Positions 1 through 6,629 of a stretch of DNA of 12,422 nucleotides are shown here, piece after piece. Each line of letters starts with the position of its first letter. Positions within the stretch are counted from its first letter, which is position 1. The stretch spans positions 1 through 12,422 of the forward strand of contig CAZUZS010000104.1 in NCBI GenBank assembly GCA_964624795.1, read 5' to 3'. This DNA is from CAZUZS01 sp964624795 (lineage in GTDB: Bacteria > Calditrichota > Calditrichia > RBG-13-44-9). The notes beneath the pieces were generated by a model. The model searched no databases. It saw nothing but the letters and a program-made list of their open reading frames with translations, and was not told where the DNA came from. A program made the position numbers and the translations under genes.

Positions 1-1532
1 TTTTTCTCCCACCACTCCCAAACCTCATCCGGCGAGCAAATCCACCCATTCCTCTCAACTGCCCAATTTAACATTTTTTCGTACAATTGGGTATAGCCGG
101 TTAAATCTGCTTTGTTCAGATTATTGTTGTGCCAGTTTACAGTCAGGCAGCCGCCCAGCCGATTCGCCTCCTCCAGGTACTCTTCAACAATCTTCCACGC
201 ATCGTTGGCAGTCAAGAACAACTTGTTCTCCAACAGAAGAACGGTATCCATCAGGATTAGCGGGATTTCCAGGAACGGGTATGTTTCTTCGGGCCCAGGA
301 TTAAATGGATGGAATGGCAGCATCGTTCCGCAGCGATAGCCCAGATCGTTGGCAAATCCCAGGGTGGAATCGTAGCCAAAACCTGCAGCGGAGATGATGC
401 CTGGCGTGCTGTCTTCCACAAACCGCAGATAGTGCTGACGGTTGCCTCGGACTGTCTGACCGGATGCCTTTTCAAGCTGTTCCTTTTCGTTCTTCAGAAT
501 CGCTTCATTTTCAGCGGATTGCAGCGTGCCGTGCAATCCGATGTGGCAGCCGGAATTGGCGAGCTGGGAAAGCCCTTTTCGAATCCGGCGCGAAGCCAGC
601 CGGTAAGCCGGGTCGCCCGGCGTTTTGGGCCCAGCCGCAAAAAAGAAAGTTGAGTGGCCTCCGAGTGATTTTTCCAATTCACTGATAAATTTGGAATTCC
701 CCGTCCAGTTGGATGGCAGGCCGAAGGAATAAGCAACTTTCAGAGATTTAGCCAGCAGGCCGGCAAAATTCCTATCTTGGTTGTTCTCTTTCAGCGCCCG
801 TTTGATTTTGGCAAAAGTCCAGGTGCGGATGCGGTCCACGTCGTGGCTCAACGCCAGCGCAAACCGGTGATTGTCTGGCCAACGGGTTCCGGGCTTGATA
901 TTCAATCCCGCCCGACTTGCTGCCAATTGAAGGAATTGAGAAAATAGCTCGCCGATAATATCAACGTAAGGCCTGTTATAAATTGCTGCTCCCAGCGGAC
1001 TGTATTCCTTGTGGTATCTTTTAAAAGAATCCCGTTGTTTGGTCTGCCGCTCATTTTCCAGGTTCAAAAAATAAAATGCAGTGGCGATCAGATCGGCGGA
1101 ACAGCGGATTCCTTTCTCATTCATTGAAATAAGCGGCTCACCGTTCTGTTCATCAGAATATAAAACAGTCTGGAGTGGTGCTCGCCTTCCCGAGAAAAGG
1201 CAAAGCAGCTTGTCCGGAAATTGGCTGAAGCTCTCCGAGCCTTCTGCCTTCTTCAGCCATCGCACATCATCTAAAGAAAGCCCGGCCAATTTTTCATCGT
1301 AGCCGGATGGCATAATCCGAACAACAAAAGCGTTTTCTGGCAAACCGGGATCGCCTTCTCCATACTGGAACAAAATCAGGGGAGAAGAAGAATCCAGCCG
1401 CTGTTCATCAATCTCGTAAAATGAAACGCCGATGTTGGTGAAAAGCGTCTGGAATACATAACCCGCCTGTTTCCGGAAGTCGCATGCGGGATCGATGTAG
1501 ATGGCTATCTTTTCCAGTTTAGTTTCAGTCAT
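1..1532 (-). CDS. Polysaccharide deacetylase family protein (partial, C-terminal end beyond the left edge)
   Basis: This frame is open from an ATG at 1532-1530 to base 1, giving 510 codons without a stop. An in-frame TAA lies four codons upstream of the ATG, so the start is close to certain. The N-terminal ~220 residues match nothing I can name firmly; such a region precedes the catalytic domain in long members of this group. The NodB-like domain follows: a motif-1 equivalent SHDVD (residues 229-233), a motif-2 equivalent HIGLH (H330, H334), a motif-3 equivalent RGNRQHYLR (362-370) and a late WHN (467-469). The family removes acetyl groups from N-acetylated sugars in a metal-dependent reaction. 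There is no signal peptide, so it probably acts in the cytoplasm on a polymer or precursor. It is divergent from the unknown-protein/epimerase pair at 1973-3434. The protein is probably within a few residues of its end at the window edge. The family is secure; the substrate is unknown. Confidence 0.85.
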   Translation of the reverse strand, partial: MTETKLEKIAIYIDPACDFRKQAGYVFQTLFTNIGVSFYEIDEQRLDSSSPLILFQYGEGDPGLPENAFVVRIMPSGYDEKLAGLSLDDVRWLKKAEGSESFSQFPDKLLCLFSGRRAPLQTVLYSDEQNGEPLISMNEKGIRCSADLIATAFYFLNLENERQTKQRDSFKRYHKEYSPLGAAIYNRPYVDIIGELFSQFLQLAASRAGLNIKPGTRWPDNHRFALALSHDVDRIRTWTFAKIKRALKENNQDRNFAGLLAKSLKVAYSFGLPSNWTGNSKFISELEKSLGGHSTFFFAAGPKTPGDPAYRLASRRIRKGLSQLANSGCHIGLHGTLQSAENEAILKNEKEQLEKASGQTVRGNRQHYLRFVEDSTPGIISAAGFGYDSTLGFANDLGYRCGTMLPFHPFNPGPEETYPFLEIPLILMDTVLLLENKLFLTANDAWKIVEEYLEEANRLGGCLTVNWHNNNLNKADLTGYTQLYEKMLNWAVERNGWICSPDEVWEWWEK

Positions 1533-1972
1533 TCTCAAACTTTAAGTCTGCAATTTTTTGACTTCGGCTGTTTTTGAACGTGCGCTGCGGTACCAGAGCA
1601 GAACAAAACAAAGAAAATATTCAAAGCAAACCATGCAAAAATAGTGAACAAATCAAATAAATAAAAGGGAATAAGAATTCATGACATGAGCTCTCTGTTC
1701 AAAGTCGATTGACATCGTTTCGAACGAAGTAAGAAATCTTCGAATGTCTCTAAAAAATCTCTCATCGCATGCTTCTCGAAATGACACCTTTCGTCCCCGA
1801 CGAAATGAAATTCCTGTCCGGTTGTTTTACGGGCGGCATCAGCATAAATTTCAGTTTCTTTGATTGCGGGTTCCGGAATGCATGAAATAATAAAACTGGT
1901 CATTACTGTCTCGCTCTGCGATTTTCAGATTTCAAGGGCCTTAGCAAAGCAGAAATCCAAACCTTCAACCAG
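1533..1972. other. Divergent intergenic region, 440 bp
   Basis: AT-rich spacer between the minus-strand deacetylase gene and the plus-strand 158-residue gene. Promoters for both are expected here, but I could not identify a convincing -35/-10 pair. The middle part holds an imperfect palindromic repeat (1711-1785). A 74-codon minus-strand frame (1903-1679) reads through this repeat and is best explained as a by-product of it. From 1886 onward the plus-strand frame of the downstream gene is open and looks coding, although it has no usual start codon before 1973. Confidence 0.6.
1711..1785. repeat. Imperfect palindromic repeat (CATTTCGAG...AGATTT type)
   Basis: The left arm (1711-1740) contains TTTCGAACGAAGTAAGAAATCT. 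The right arm read on the opposite strand (1785-1751) gives GTCATTTCGAG, then a segment ending GAGAGATTTTT. The arms pair imperfectly around a short centre near 1741-1750. From memory, sequences of this type (CATTTCGAGCGAAGCGAGAAATCT with its mirror image) recur many times in Bacteroidota and Calditrichota genomes as intergenic, non-coding palindromes of REP or MITE type. Only one copy is in this window, so repetition in the genome is inferred, not seen. It could form a hairpin between the two divergent genes. Confidence 0.5.
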
Positions 1973-2449
1973 GTGACAGAGGAAATGACTTTTCCCCAGG
2001 CCTTCATAGACACAATAGAGCAGGAGATTGATTTCATCGGTCAGATCTATGTGGAGTGGGAGCAGTTGGCGACTTATGACGACATCCTGATTTCACCCGA
2101 AAATTTGCGTAGTCTGGCCAGCCTTTTCCATGATTTTGCCGACCGCCTGTTCCGCGTGGTAAGGCTGAAGAACGAGCTTCTTGAACCCGGCAGCACCGCC
2201 GGCGTGGTAATAATTGCGGATTCCCCCGCAGAAATTCCGGGTTCATGGGAATCTGTTTTTCGGGATGAAACCATTCGATTATTGCAGCCGTTTCTCGATT
2301 TTTATCGACAATACAAAAATATCTACCCGGATAAGATAATTCGCGAACAGGTTGATGCGCTTTTCCACGCCTTCCCCGATGCCAGTGAAAAAAGTGCGGC
2401 AGATTTACGAAATCTGCTGAAAAGCCAGAGAAAACCCGATGCCCAATAA
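1973..2449 (+). CDS. Hypothetical protein, 158 aa, paired with the glucuronyl C5-epimerase
   Basis: I do not recognise this family. The product is soluble, acidic and looks mostly helical, rich in Asp/Glu, Phe, Ile and Leu, with no signal peptide, membrane segment or metal-binding cluster. Codon use resembles the neighbouring genes, and the gene ends 11 bases inside the epimerase start (2439-2449), so the two are probably co-transcribed and translationally coupled. The start is uncertain: GTG at 1973 has no ribosome binding site, and ATG at 1985 has AGAGGAA only two bases upstream. The frame remains open back to 1886, and the stretch from about 1916 reads like coding sequence (for example SDFKGLSKAEIQTFNQ), so the true N-terminus may lie upstream. 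A role as partner or accessory of the epimerase is inferred only from position. Confidence 0.7.
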   Translation: MTEEMTFPQAFIDTIEQEIDFIGQIYVEWEQLATYDDILISPENLRSLASLFHDFADRLFRVVRLKNELLEPGSTAGVVIIADSPAEIPGSWESVFRDETIRLLQPFLDFYRQYKNIYPDKIIREQVDALFHAFPDASEKSAADLRNLLKSQRKPDAQ

Positions 2450-3434
2450 AATCCAGAAAGCAGCGTTCATGCTGCGAAAATTTATCAAGGATGTGACCCG
2501 CGACCGCCAGATTTACGAACTATCGGACGACCTGCATTCTCCCGAATTGGGGGAATATTATTTCATCATGACTGAAGAGCAGATGCTTAGTGGCCACAGC
2601 CAGCAATACCACTTCGATGAAAAAGGCATCCCGATCATTCCTTCCTACATCGATGTGGCGGAGCAGAAGATGACCTACTATCCCATTTCCATCGGGCAGT
2701 ACGGGTTGGCCATCTGGCACACCTACCTGCGAACCAAATCGGATGCGGATTGCGAACGTTTTTTGAATATCGCCCGGTGGTTCCACGAAAATGCGCTTCA
2801 TGACGACAAACTGGGCGCTTACTGGCTCACTGATGTGGACAAGCCCGCTTACCGCATCAAAAAGCCGTGGAAATCCGCTTTCTCGCAAGCCCGGGGAATC
2901 AATATTCTGCTTCGGGCATACCAGTTGACCGGTGACGAAAAATTTGATCAGACTGCCCGCCAAGCGCTGCTGCCGTTCACTTTTTCCGTGCAGGAAGGCG
3001 GGGTGGTCACATTTACGGATGCCGGGCCGTTTTACGAAGAATATCCGGCGGATTTCCCGGTGCTGGTTCTCAACGGGATGATCTTTTCGCTGTGCGGCAT
3101 TTATGATTTTGTGCGGACCCACAAGGAAGATGCGCTTGCCAGCCGTCTTTTCTCGGAGGGGGTGGAAACGCTGGAAAAAATTCTGCCCCGCTACGATATG
3201 GGGTTCTGGAGCAAATATTCGCTCTGCGAACAGGACTTTCACCCGGCGGTGGATCCGTCCACCATCGGTTACCACCATCTCCACATCATCCAGTTGGAGC
3301 TCATGTTTGCGCTGACCGGTTCGGAGATATTCCGCGAATTTGCCAATCGCTGGAAGGAATACGCCACGCTGAAAAACATGGTCAGAATGTATGGGATCAA
3401 GTACGGGGCGTTAAAGAAGATGAACCGCTTATGA
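2439..3434 (+). CDS. D-glucuronyl C5-epimerase family protein
   Basis: This 331-residue protein has the features of the C5-epimerase C-terminal domain (Pfam C5-epim_C), which inverts C5 of glucuronate to iduronate in heparan-type polymers. Visible landmarks are YPISIGQYGLAIW (81-93), SQARGINILLRAYQLTGDE (149-167), FYEEYP (198-203) followed by VLNGMIFSLCGIYDF, a WSKYS segment (257-261), and YHHLHIIQLEL (278-288). The tyrosines in YEEYP, near WSKYS and in GYHHLH correspond to positions where the animal enzyme has catalytically important tyrosines. It lacks the large N-terminal region and signal anchor of the animal protein, so it is probably cytoplasmic or membrane-peripheral. An alternative ATG exists at 2469. 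The gene overlaps the upstream 158-residue gene by 11 bases and convergently overlaps uvrA by six bases. The family is secure; the substrate polymer is not known. Confidence 0.88.
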   Translation: MPNKIQKAAFMLRKFIKDVTRDRQIYELSDDLHSPELGEYYFIMTEEQMLSGHSQQYHFDEKGIPIIPSYIDVAEQKMTYYPISIGQYGLAIWHTYLRTKSDADCERFLNIARWFHENALHDDKLGAYWLTDVDKPAYRIKKPWKSAFSQARGINILLRAYQLTGDEKFDQTARQALLPFTFSVQEGGVVTFTDAGPFYEEYPADFPVLVLNGMIFSLCGIYDFVRTHKEDALASRLFSEGVETLEKILPRYDMGFWSKYSLCEQDFHPAVDPSTIGYHHLHIIQLELMFALTGSEIFREFANRWKEYATLKNMVRMYGIKYGALKKMNRL

Positions 3435-5990
3435 CTTCTTGCTTGTAAAATACGGCTTCAGAAATTGCCCGGTGTAGGATTTTGGAATTCCGGCAATTTG
3501 CTGCGGTGTGCCTTCCGCCACAATCTGCCCGCCGCCTTCTCCGCCTTCCGGACCAAGATCGATGACCCAGTCCGCATAGCGAATCACGTCCAGATTATGT
3601 TCAATGATCAGTAGAGATGCACCACGTTGAATGAGGATATCGAATGCATTCAGCAGCTTGGCGATATCATCAAAGTGCAGCCCGGTGGTCGGCTCATCAA
3701 AAATGAAGAGAACATCGCGGTGCGTTTTGCGGCTGAGGTGGGCTGCCAATTTGATGCGCTGCGCTTCGCCGCCGGACAGGGTGGTTGCGGGCTGACCAAG
3801 CCGGAGATATCCGAGACCCACATCCTGCAAAACCTTCAATTTCTGAACAATCTTGGGACTGTCATGGAAAAAACCAACCGCCGCATCCGTGCTCATTTCC
3901 AGAATGTCGTGGATGTTTTTGCCATGATAAAATGTTTTGAGTATTTCCGGCTTGTAGCGCTTGCCGTCGCAAGCATCGCAGCGGATATAGACATCCGCCA
4001 GAAATTGCATTTCAATCTTGATCTGCCCATCGCCCTGGCAGGTTTCGCAGCGGCCGCCCGCCACATTAAATGAAAAATGCCCCGGCTTGAAACCGCGCCC
4101 CCTGGCGTAGGCGGTATTGGCGAACAGCTTGCGGATTTCATCAAAGCCCTTGATGTAAGTAATAGGATTGCTGCGCGGCGTCCTGCCGATGGGAGATTGA
4201 TCCACCAGTTCCATCCGGGAAATGTTCCGGGCGCCACGGATTTCATCGTGGTCGCCAACTTTCCCGTTAAACTGTCCCTGCATTGACCGGTATCCGCGGT
4301 AAAGCACTTCTTCTACCAGGGTACTTTTCCCGGATCCGGAAACGCCGGTGACACACACAATTTTTCCCAGTGGAAAGCGAACCTCGATGTTTTTCAAATT
4401 GTGCTCGCGGGCACCGATTATGGTGATTGCCGAACCCGATCCCTTGCGATACGTCTCCCGAACCGGAAGGTGCTTTTTTCCTGCCAGGTATTCGGAAGTC
4501 AGGGAATTTCCGTCTTTCAGCAGGCGGGAAAACTGTCCTTCAAACATGATCTTCCCGCCATTCTCTCCTGAGCCCGGCCCCAGGTCGATGATATGCCCGG
4601 AATTTTCCATCACCGAGCGGTCGTGTTCCACCACAACGGCGGTATTTCCCGCTTCCACCAGCGATTGGAGGATCCGGATCAACCGGTAAGTATCGCGTGG
4701 ATGTAGGCCCACCGTGGGCTCATCCAGCACAAATAGAGTGCCGGTCAGCGCCGATCCCAAAGCGGTGGCCAGATTAATTCGCTGAAACTCGCCACCGCTC
4801 AATGTGTTCGCCCGGCGATCCAGATGCAGGTATTCCAGCCCCACATCTTCCAGATATTGCAGTCGTTTTTTGATCTCCTTTAACAGTTGGTCTGCGATTT
4901 TAATCTTGTGCTCCGGCAAATTCAATGTTTTGAAGAAATGCAGAAGCCCGGCGACATTCAGGTTAACCAGATCGGAAATGCTCTGTCCGGCAATTTTCAC
5001 CCCCAGCGCTTCCGGACGCAGCCGCTTCCCGTGGCACATGGTGCAGGTGAAATAGCTGCGGTAACGGCTGATCAGCACCCGCACCTGAACTTTGTATTTC
5101 TTGGTGTCCAGCCATTTAAAGAAACCGCGAATGCCCGCAAAATCGGGTGCGCCGTTTATCACAATATTTTTCTGCTCTTCGGTGAGATCCTTGAACGGCT
5201 TGTCCATTTGAATCCCGTAGCGGGGCGCGACATAGGCAAGCCGGGTAACGAGGTGCCGGTAAGCGGGCGTATCCCACACCGCGATCGCCCCTTTCCGCAG
5301 GCTCTTCTCCGGGTTGGGAATGATTTTGTTCAGATCGATGTCCATCATATCGCCAAAGCCCTGGCAGCCCGGGCATGCGCCGAATGGATTGTTGAATGAG
5401 AATAACCGAGGTTCAGGTTCGATCATGTTCGTGCCGCAGTTGCTGCAAATAAATTGCTGGCTGAAATGCCGGACTTTTCCGTCCCCGGTGATCAGCTCCA
5501 GTGAGCCGTNNNNNNNNNNNNNNNNNNNNNNNNNNNNNNNNNNNNNNNNNNNNNNNNNNNNNNNNNNNNNNNNNNNNNNNNNNNNNNNNNNNNNNNNNNN
5601 NNNNNNNNNGGGATTTCCGCAATTATAGCAGTAAACGTCCCCGACGCGGGCATAAAGCAACCGGATATAATCGTAAATTTCGGTCACCGTTCCTACGGTG
5701 GAGCGCGGATTTCCGGAAGGCGCCTTTTGCTGAATCGCGATAGCGGGGCAGATGCCGGTAACGCTCTCCACTTCGGGCGTGGGCATTTTTTCCAGGAACT
5801 GCCGGGCGTAGGCGGACAGCGATTCGACATAGCGCCGCTGCCCTTCGGCGTAAAGTGTGTCGAATGCCAGGCTGGATTTTCCCGAGCCGCTCGGCCCGGT
5901 AATCACCACCAGGTGCTGGCGCGGAATGGCTACATCCAGATTTTTCAGATTGTGCAGCCGCGCGCCCTTGATGTAAATCGTATCTTTCAT
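3429..5990 (-). CDS. uvrA: Excinuclease ABC subunit UvrA (interrupted by an assembly gap)
   Basis: UvrA is the damage-recognition ATPase of nucleotide excision repair; it loads UvrB onto DNA. Two ABC ATPase modules are visible: Walker A GPSGSGKSS (33-41) and GVSGSGKST (549-557), signatures TLSGGEFQR and TLSGGEAQR, Walker B VLDEPTVGLHP and IFDEPTTGLHF, and H-loops EHD and EHN. Zinc-ligand pairs appear as CYNC (121-124), CSNC (182-185), CPGC, CTMC, CETC (648-651) and CDAC. ATG at 5990-5988 is the start (MKDTIYIKGARLHNL); its ribosome binding site is weak. As given the protein has 853 residues, 34 of them unknown; typical UvrA has about 920-950. The gap lies in the UvrB-interacting/insertion region. 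Details such as VTGICPAIAIQQK and IRGFFKWL suggest the divergent UvrA paralogue class rather than the E. coli-like form. The stop codon abuts and overlaps the convergent epimerase end. Confidence 0.93.
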   Translation of the reverse strand: MKDTIYIKGARLHNLKNLDVAIPRQHLVVITGPSGSGKSSLAFDTLYAEGQRRYVESLSAYARQFLEKMPTPEVESVTGICPAIAIQQKAPSGNPRSTVGTVTEIYDYIRLLYARVGDVYCYNCGNPXXXXXXXXXXXXXXXXXXXXXXXXXXXXXXXXXXGSLELITGDGKVRHFSQQFICSNCGTNMIEPEPRLFSFNNPFGACPGCQGFGDMMDIDLNKIIPNPEKSLRKGAIAVWDTPAYRHLVTRLAYVAPRYGIQMDKPFKDLTEEQKNIVINGAPDFAGIRGFFKWLDTKKYKVQVRVLISRYRSYFTCTMCHGKRLRPEALGVKIAGQSISDLVNLNVAGLLHFFKTLNLPEHKIKIADQLLKEIKKRLQYLEDVGLEYLHLDRRANTLSGGEFQRINLATALGSALTGTLFVLDEPTVGLHPRDTYRLIRILQSLVEAGNTAVVVEHDRSVMENSGHIIDLGPGSGENGGKIMFEGQFSRLLKDGNSLTSEYLAGKKHLPVRETYRKGSGSAITIIGAREHNLKNIEVRFPLGKIVCVTGVSGSGKSTLVEEVLYRGYRSMQGQFNGKVGDHDEIRGARNISRMELVDQSPIGRTPRSNPITYIKGFDEIRKLFANTAYARGRGFKPGHFSFNVAGGRCETCQGDGQIKIEMQFLADVYIRCDACDGKRYKPEILKTFYHGKNIHDILEMSTDAAVGFFHDSPKIVQKLKVLQDVGLGYLRLGQPATTLSGGEAQRIKLAAHLSRKTHRDVLFIFDEPTTGLHFDDIAKLLNAFDILIQRGASLLIIEHNLDVIRYADWVIDLGPEGGEGGGQIVAEGTPQQIAGIPKSYTGQFLKPYFTSKKS
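5510..5609. other. Assembly gap (100 Ns) inside uvrA
   Basis: Exactly 100 N characters, the usual placeholder for a scaffold gap of unknown length. Flanking uvrA sequence reads in the same frame on both sides, so with 100 Ns the frame is kept. Compared with E. coli UvrA, the segment between the first CxxC and the next zinc-ligand pair should be about 100 residues, but only about 34 fit here. The true gap is therefore probably near 300 bases. Confidence 0.95.
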
Positions 5991-6042
5991 TTCAGCAATG
6001 TATTAAAACAACAAAATTTACATTGAGTTCACCGCAAAGACA

Positions 6043-6405
6043 ATGTGGGGAAAAAGTGGCGGTGGGAATCCCTTCAACGAATGCGGCTCACAATCTGTTT
6101 ACGAATTCAACATTACGGAGTCGACGGTGGAATACCTGGCACTTATATTAATTGGCCTGGAATGGGGAAAAATGAATGCAAAATTCCAGGAAAAAGTTAT
6201 TATGGACTTGTTGATACTAAATCTTAATATTAATTTAAATCGTTCGATAATTAGATTGCGCATAAAATGGAGTTGGATAAGAAAGTTGGATCTGCAACGG
6301 CGTTTCAGGATGGCTTATTCTTATTTCTTAATTGAAGGCGGCGTAGGTGAGAAATTACAAAATAAAGATGTCACAAGTAAAGGAGAATCGCTGAATACCA
6401 GATGA
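6043..6405 (+). CDS. Doubtful open frame, 120 codons, ending in the feoA start
   Basis: The frame ends with a TGA (6403-6405) that overlaps the feoA ATG (6402-6404) as ATGA, the same arrangement seen between feoA and feoB. The predicted product has no domain I recognise and switches from a mixed first part to a Leu/Ile/Asn-rich middle that simply reflects AT-rich DNA. There is no ribosome binding site before ATG 6043; an internal ATG at 6171 is preceded by GGGG. An alternative frame (6045-6227) is open over the same bases. It is either a small gene coupled to feoA or, more likely, a chance frame in the leader. Confidence 0.2.
   Translation: MWGKSGGGNPFNECGSQSVYEFNITESTVEYLALILIGLEWGKMNAKFQEKVIMDLLILNLNINLNRSIIRLRIKWSWIRKLDLQRRFRMAYSYFLIEGGVGEKLQNKDVTSKGESLNTR
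6156..6190. repeat. Inverted repeat CCTGGAAT / ATTCCAGG
   Basis: Perfect 8-base arms at 6156-6163 and 6183-6190 with a 19-base loop, in the leader between uvrA and feoA. It could be a regulatory site or an RNA hairpin. There is no U-tract directly after it, so it is not a typical terminator. The function is unknown. Confidence 0.35.
6379..6385 (+). promoter_or_regulatory. Distant Shine-Dalgarno sequence before feoA
   Basis: AAAGGAG is the only good ribosome binding site near feoA, but it lies 16 bases before the ATG at 6402, longer than the usual 5-9. No ATG, GTG or TTG lies in the feoA frame between them. Either feoA is translated weakly from this site, or it uses coupling from an upstream frame. 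Confidence 0.4.
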
Positions 6406-6629
6406 AATCCTTATTGGAAATTCCGGCACATAAATCGGTGAAAGTTGTGAACATTTCCGGCGGGAAAAATTCCCGAACAACGCTGGCGCAATTGGGAGTA
6501 GGGATTGGCAGTACGATCCTGATTCGCAGAAACGCCCCGTTTTCCGGACCGCTGCTGATCGAAAACAACGGAACGTCGATCGCGATTGGGCGTGGGATCG
6601 CCGCAAAAATTATGGTAGAAGATCAATGA
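6402..6629 (+). CDS. feoA: FeoA family protein (ferrous iron transport)
   Basis: This is a 75-residue SH3-like FeoA domain protein. FeoA is a small cytoplasmic partner of FeoB that is needed for ferrous iron uptake in several bacteria; its exact action on FeoB is debated. The sequence shows the family pattern: a hydrophobic start, a glycine-rich turn (VNISGGKN), LAQLGVGIGSTILIRRNAPFSGP in the middle, and a closing strand pair with AIGRGIAAKIMV, where an Ile-Gly-Arg-like ending is typical. Length agrees with the family (about 75-85). The gene overlaps feoB by four bases (ATGA, 6626-6629), so the two are translationally coupled. The start at 6402 follows from the family length and the absence of upstream in-frame starts. 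Confidence 0.9.
   Translation: MKSLLEIPAHKSVKVVNISGGKNSRTTLAQLGVGIGSTILIRRNAPFSGPLLIENNGTSIAIGRGIAAKIMVEDQ

Larger units (their letters stand above)
5991..6401. other. Divergent spacer and leader upstream of feoAB, 411 bp
   Basis: This stretch separates the minus-strand uvrA start from feoA and must hold promoters for both. It becomes very AT-rich at about 6195-6260, with a TTAATATTAA palindrome near 6223-6232. I see no convincing Fur or DtxR box. It contains a CCTGGAAT/ATTCCAGG inverted repeat (6156-6190), a GTTCACCGCAAAGAC segment at 6027-6041 that resembles a widespread intergenic repeat fragment, and a doubtful 120-codon frame (6043-6405). No recognised gene or riboswitch is visible. Confidence 0.6.

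Noticed and set aside
309..653. 114-codon plus-strand frame opposite the deacetylase gene
   Set aside because: The minus strand carries the NodB motifs over the same bases; the plus frame is a shadow.
1679..1903. 74-codon minus-strand frame in the divergent spacer
   Set aside because: It reads through the palindromic repeat, its ribosome binding site is weak, and no family is recognised; it is a by-product of the repeat.
2520..3284. 254-codon frame antisense to the epimerase gene
   Set aside because: It lies wholly inside a gene with clear family motifs; a long antisense frame is common in GC-rich third positions and shows no domain.
6027..6041. GTTCACCGCAAAGAC segment as part of a mobile repeat
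   Set aside because: It recalls a common intergenic repeat fragment, but 15 bases in one copy are too few to call.
6045..6227. 60-codon frame overlapping the doubtful 120-codon frame in the feo leader
   Set aside because: It has no ribosome binding site or recognisable domain and ends within AT-rich DNA.
6200..6260. Possible Fur or DtxR box in the AT-rich feo leader (GATAATTAG, TTAATATTAA)
   Set aside because: Only short partial matches to either consensus; AT-rich DNA gives such matches by chance.
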